Source: Methanoregulaceae archaeon (GTDB lineage Archaea; Halobacteriota; Methanomicrobia; Methanomicrobiales; Methanospirillaceae). Taken from it: a DNA stretch of 57,630 nucleotides. Shown piece by piece: positions 55,078 to 57,630 of this stretch. The notes beneath the pieces are model-generated. The model did no database searches, was not told where the DNA came from, and saw nothing but the letters and a program-made list of their open reading frames with translations. Location of the stretch: positions 1 to 57,630 of the forward strand of contig JAJFVA010000008.1 of NCBI GenBank assembly GCA_021371995.1, written 5' to 3'. Numbering within the stretch: the stretch's first letter is position 1; each line of letters starts with the position of its first letter. The position numbers were made by a program, and so were the translations under genes.

Positions 55078-56217
55078 CGTTGCCTGGGCTGTATCCCTCT
55101 TCTCAAACGATGAGAGCCGGACCCCGATGAGCCGGATCTTCCTACCATCGTACTCCTCACGGAAGAGGGTATGGGCCAGCGACTGTAAGGATACAGGATC
55201 ATTCGCGAAATGGGTGAGACTCCGGCTCCTGTTCCTGGTGATGAAACCCATGTAGCGGATCTTCAGCGTGAGCGTCCTGAACCGTAGATTTTCTTCTGAC
55301 AACGTTCCGGAGACACTCCGGACAAGTGCATCCAGTGTTGAGATAATCTCCTCAACATCATCGGTGTCGGTTTCGAAGGTGGTCTCCCGTGAGATTGATT
55401 TGGTCTCACCCGATCCTTCTTGTACTCCGCTGTTGTCTATCCCGCAGGCAAGCTGGTGGAGAACGATCGCACTTCGCCCGAACCTGCCGATCAGGACCTG
55501 GACATCCTGCTGCGCAAGGTCGCCGATCGTTCGGATTCCCATCTCGAAGAGCATCCCCTCGGCTTTCATTCCCACTCCCGGGATTCTCCGTACGGGAAGC
55601 GGGGACAGGAAGTCCCGGGCTGCGGATGGCGTTACTATGGTGAGTCCGCCGGGTTTCCGGAAATCCGAGGCGATCTTGGCAATGGTCCGCGAAGGGGCAA
55701 TGCCGACTGAACACGAGAGGCCCAGGCGCATGCGGATACACCCCCGGATTTCCTCGGCAAAGGCCTGCGCAGTCTCAAAGCCGCCCAGCGGGCTTATGTC
55801 GAGGAACGCTTCATCGATACTCACCTGTTCCATCCGGAAGCCGTATGACCTGAGGATCGTCATCACGGCCGCCGATGTCTGACCATATGCGGGAAAATCC
55901 GGGGGGAGGAAGACGGCCTGGGGGCAGAGGAGGTACGCCTGGGATATCGGCATGGCAGAACGAATCCCGTACTTCCGTGCTTCGTAGGAACAGGTAGAGA
56001 CCACCCCCCGCCCTTTTCCCTGTTTGGGATCTGCACCGATGACAACGGGTTTTCCTGTCAGGTCCGGTCGATTCCGTTGTTCCACGGATGCGTAAAAACT
56101 GTCCATATCGAGGTGGAGAATAATCTGCCTGCCGGGGGTATCAGGAATTCCTGTTGCCCCAGAAATTGTCTCGGGGGATCTGTGGCCTGTTTCCCGGGAT
56201 TGCGACACGAGCACCAT
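55066..56217 (-). CDS. dinB: DNA polymerase IV (Y-family, DinB/Dbh)
   Basis: Translesion DNA polymerase. The catalytic acidic residues are in LHLDMDSFYASVE (about residues 35-47) and SIDEAFLDIS (about 135), with VVSTCSYEARKYGI and the HhH-type RRIPGVGMKAEGML (thumb). A little-finger domain follows. The C-terminus ends AQATLPL, which starts like a PCNA-interacting QxxL box but lacks the aromatic pair. The N-terminus from 56217 includes a poorly conserved leader of about 30 residues; a later start is possible. It lies 9 bases from nreA, forming a DNA-repair pair. Confidence 0.92.
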   Translation of the reverse strand: MVLVSQSRETGHRSPETISGATGIPDTPGRQIILHLDMDSFYASVEQRNRPDLTGKPVVIGADPKQGKGRGVVSTCSYEARKYGIRSAMPISQAYLLCPQAVFLPPDFPAYGQTSAAVMTILRSYGFRMEQVSIDEAFLDISPLGGFETAQAFAEEIRGCIRMRLGLSCSVGIAPSRTIAKIASDFRKPGGLTIVTPSAARDFLSPLPVRRIPGVGMKAEGMLFEMGIRTIGDLAQQDVQVLIGRFGRSAIVLHQLACGIDNSGVQEGSGETKSISRETTFETDTDDVEEIISTLDALVRSVSGTLSEENLRFRTLTLKIRYMGFITRNRSRSLTHFANDPVSLQSLAHTLFREEYDGRKIRLIGVRLSSFEKRDTAQATLPL

Positions 56218-56226
56218 ACAGCACCC

Positions 56227-57402
56227 TCACCCACCGATGGAGAGGAAATCCCCAAGCCGGCACTGCCTCTCCCGGATTGCCGATTGCAGGAGTGGCCCTT
56301 CCTCGATGAATCGGGTCACCGGCAGCATGAATTTATCCGTCAGGTACCGGAGTGCCGGACGTATCCCTTCAAACTCGGTCGGTGTCTGCTGCATCGCGCT
56401 CCGGACATTCTCCCGGACATTGAAGACGCCCATCGGGACATACCCCTTCCTTGCCTCCCGTAAAATGATCGCTCCTGCCTGCTTTCCCTCGCGGGCAAGT
56501 GCTTCGAGCACCGCCATCTTGCAGGAGTAATAGCACCCCCCGAGAGGGGAGTAGGTTGTCTTTTTTTTCGTGCCCTCGTAGTCCGAGAAGACCAGTTCCT
56601 CATTTCCCAGCACATGGAGGAATGCCTCCGACCACTCATACTGCCATGCTGTCGGCATCAATATGACAGCATAATGGTTGTTGAGGCTTGAAAACTCGTG
56701 CACCCTCCAGGTGTCGATCACGGCATTTCTTTTCACATCCGACAGGAGCCGGTCACCGATGATCGTATCGCACGCCGTGATAGACCACCGCGTTGGAACA
56801 AGGTGTCGTGCCCTCCCCTGGCCCATTGTCCCGACGGAGAATGCTTTCTGGATACTGGAGAACGGCACCCCGTTTTTGTGCAGGTCCACCACGGCATCTG
56901 CTGCCCGGAGGTCCGTATCATAGAATGTGCGTTCCAGTTTCGGGTTCCACCGCCCGGGCTCGACATCGAACCGCTCGATCCCCGCACTCGGCCCAAACGG
57001 CGTGTGCTCTTCGGAAAATGACTGGCCCTGAGGGGCGGATGTGAAAGCAACCTCACTTTCAAGCGTCGCTGCGGAAAGCGATATCTCCTGGAGCTTTCCG
57101 ATAAAACGATTGTCGAGGCTTGCGGCATTCACCTGCTGCTTTCCCCGGATGAGATTCATGCGATACCCGATGATCTCTTCCTGGGTATGGTTTCCGGGTA
57201 TCCATGCCTCGGGCATGTCCATGACCATGGTGTCCCCATGCTCGGGGACGACCATGGGACCTGCAAACACATCCGGATAGTTCCAGCTCCCGATAAAGAC
57301 AGATGGTGGGGTACTGCCTTCGATCTCCTTACCCATGGCAACCGATCTCATCGGCATGGTCGATGCCGTCAGTTGCCGGAGGTAGGCACCTTTCCCGATC
57401 AT
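56227..57402 (-). CDS. nreA: NreA family DNA repair protein
   Basis: Archaeal repair protein of the Nre family, reported to act with PCNA after DNA damage. The 391 residues contain the Nre blocks PPSVFIGSWNYPDVFAGP, SAATLESEVAF, and GTMGQGRARHLVPTRWSITACD, then the C-terminal region TKKKTTYSPLGGCYYSCK. The extreme C-terminus QCRLGDFL matches a PCNA-interacting QxxLxxF box. The N-terminal zinc-binding cysteines of some Nre proteins are not seen here. It precedes dinB on the same strand, suggesting joint expression. Confidence 0.88.
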   Translation of the reverse strand: MIGKGAYLRQLTASTMPMRSVAMGKEIEGSTPPSVFIGSWNYPDVFAGPMVVPEHGDTMVMDMPEAWIPGNHTQEEIIGYRMNLIRGKQQVNAASLDNRFIGKLQEISLSAATLESEVAFTSAPQGQSFSEEHTPFGPSAGIERFDVEPGRWNPKLERTFYDTDLRAADAVVDLHKNGVPFSSIQKAFSVGTMGQGRARHLVPTRWSITACDTIIGDRLLSDVKRNAVIDTWRVHEFSSLNNHYAVILMPTAWQYEWSEAFLHVLGNEELVFSDYEGTKKKTTYSPLGGCYYSCKMAVLEALAREGKQAGAIILREARKGYVPMGVFNVRENVRSAMQQTPTEFEGIRPALRYLTDKFMLPVTRFIEEGPLLQSAIRERQCRLGDFLSIGG

Positions 57403-57470
57403 AGGATACTGAGAACAAGGCAGGGAAGGGTATTAAGGGGGTGAGTGCGCGGGGAGAAAGTGATCGGCTT

Positions 57471-57630
57471 CTATCTCCGCACGGTATATCCGGCATTCCG
57501 GAGGATCCGGATCATCGATTCCTCCCATTTCCTGTCATCCGGCTCCTTGTGTTCCTCGATACAGCTCTCCCAGACCTTTGTCAAGAGTGCATCATCGGAG
57601 CAGAGCGTCCTGATGTTCATGATACGTCCG
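57471..57630 (-). CDS. Small unrecognised protein, possibly partial at right edge
   Basis: Open frame on the minus strand from the window edge to TAG at 57471. ATG 57620 would give 49 residues: a mixed acidic/basic, helix-prone sequence with RKWEESMIRILRNAGYTVRR at its end. The frame stays open upstream to the edge, so the true start may lie outside. I recognise no family. It is 68 bases upstream of nreA and may be part of the same transcript. Confidence 0.4.
   Translation of the reverse strand, partial: GRIMNIRTLCSDDALLTKVWESCIEEHKEPDDRKWEESMIRILRNAGYTVRR

Overview
The window comes from a methanogenic euryarchaeon, most likely of the order Methanomicrobiales. The information-processing genes are archaeal: an Orc1/Cdc6 next to a candidate origin, the PolD small subunit, Hel308, RIO1 with a KH-domain partner, a KEOPS subunit, Trm112, NreA and an S26B-type signal peptidase. 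The cofactor genes fit a methanogen: two CofH-type FO synthase subunits, archaeal riboflavin synthase, CbiB, and a ThiC paralogue. The species cannot be fixed from sequence alone. Base composition is moderately GC-rich in genes. Genes are dense, and many neighbours overlap by 1-17 bases.

Layout. 1-7.7 kb: truncated type II GAPDH, tyrS, rio1-KH pair, hel308, cgi121, moaB. 7.7-8.8 kb: AT-rich gap with three origin-recognition-box-like motifs, then orc1/cdc6. 10-24.7 kb: Lrp regulator with an aminotransferase, purA-trm112, cbiB-pdxS-pdxT, hppA, PolD small subunit, signal peptidase, and two cofH paralogues around a radical SAM gene and a DUF1805 gene. 24.8-32 kb: flavoprotein, DUF123, MBL hydrolase, thiC, purE, class V aminotransferase, ribC-ribH-aspartate aminotransferase. 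32-42.3 kb: corA, a Yip1/COG1361/MacB-type export cassette, aldehyde dehydrogenase, phosphodiesterase, SLC13 transporter and an unusual condensation-superfamily protein. 42.4-53.6 kb: a tryptophan block with trpB2, a COG3199 kinase, the ThiC paralogue, a decayed GyrI-like pseudogene and the complete trpEGDCFBA operon. 53.6 kb to the end: a DUF6125-like gene, a GC-rich palindromic repeat patch, a Fic/Doc-like gene without the catalytic His, dinB, nreA and a small partial gene.

How it fits together. RibC, RibH and the CofH proteins draw on the same ribityl-aminouracil pathway that leads to riboflavin and F420. CbiB and the ThiC paralogue (possibly a hydroxybenzimidazole synthase) could both serve cobamide synthesis. 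PdxS and PdxT supply PLP for the window's four aminotransferases and two TrpB enzymes.

The most interesting signals are: (i) trpB2 and the trp operon share a promoter/operator element, with an ATG at almost the same distance downstream; (ii) in the trp operon that ATG opens a short Trp-containing leader reading frame followed by two perfect hairpins overlapping the trpE start, a layout like a leader-peptide attenuator, which I do not know to be described in archaea; (iii) the ORB-flanked AT-rich candidate origin; (iv) the repeat patch beside the His-less Fic gene; (v) the frameshifted GyrI-like pseudogene. All functional statements are by recognition of motifs in the translated sequence; no database search was run.
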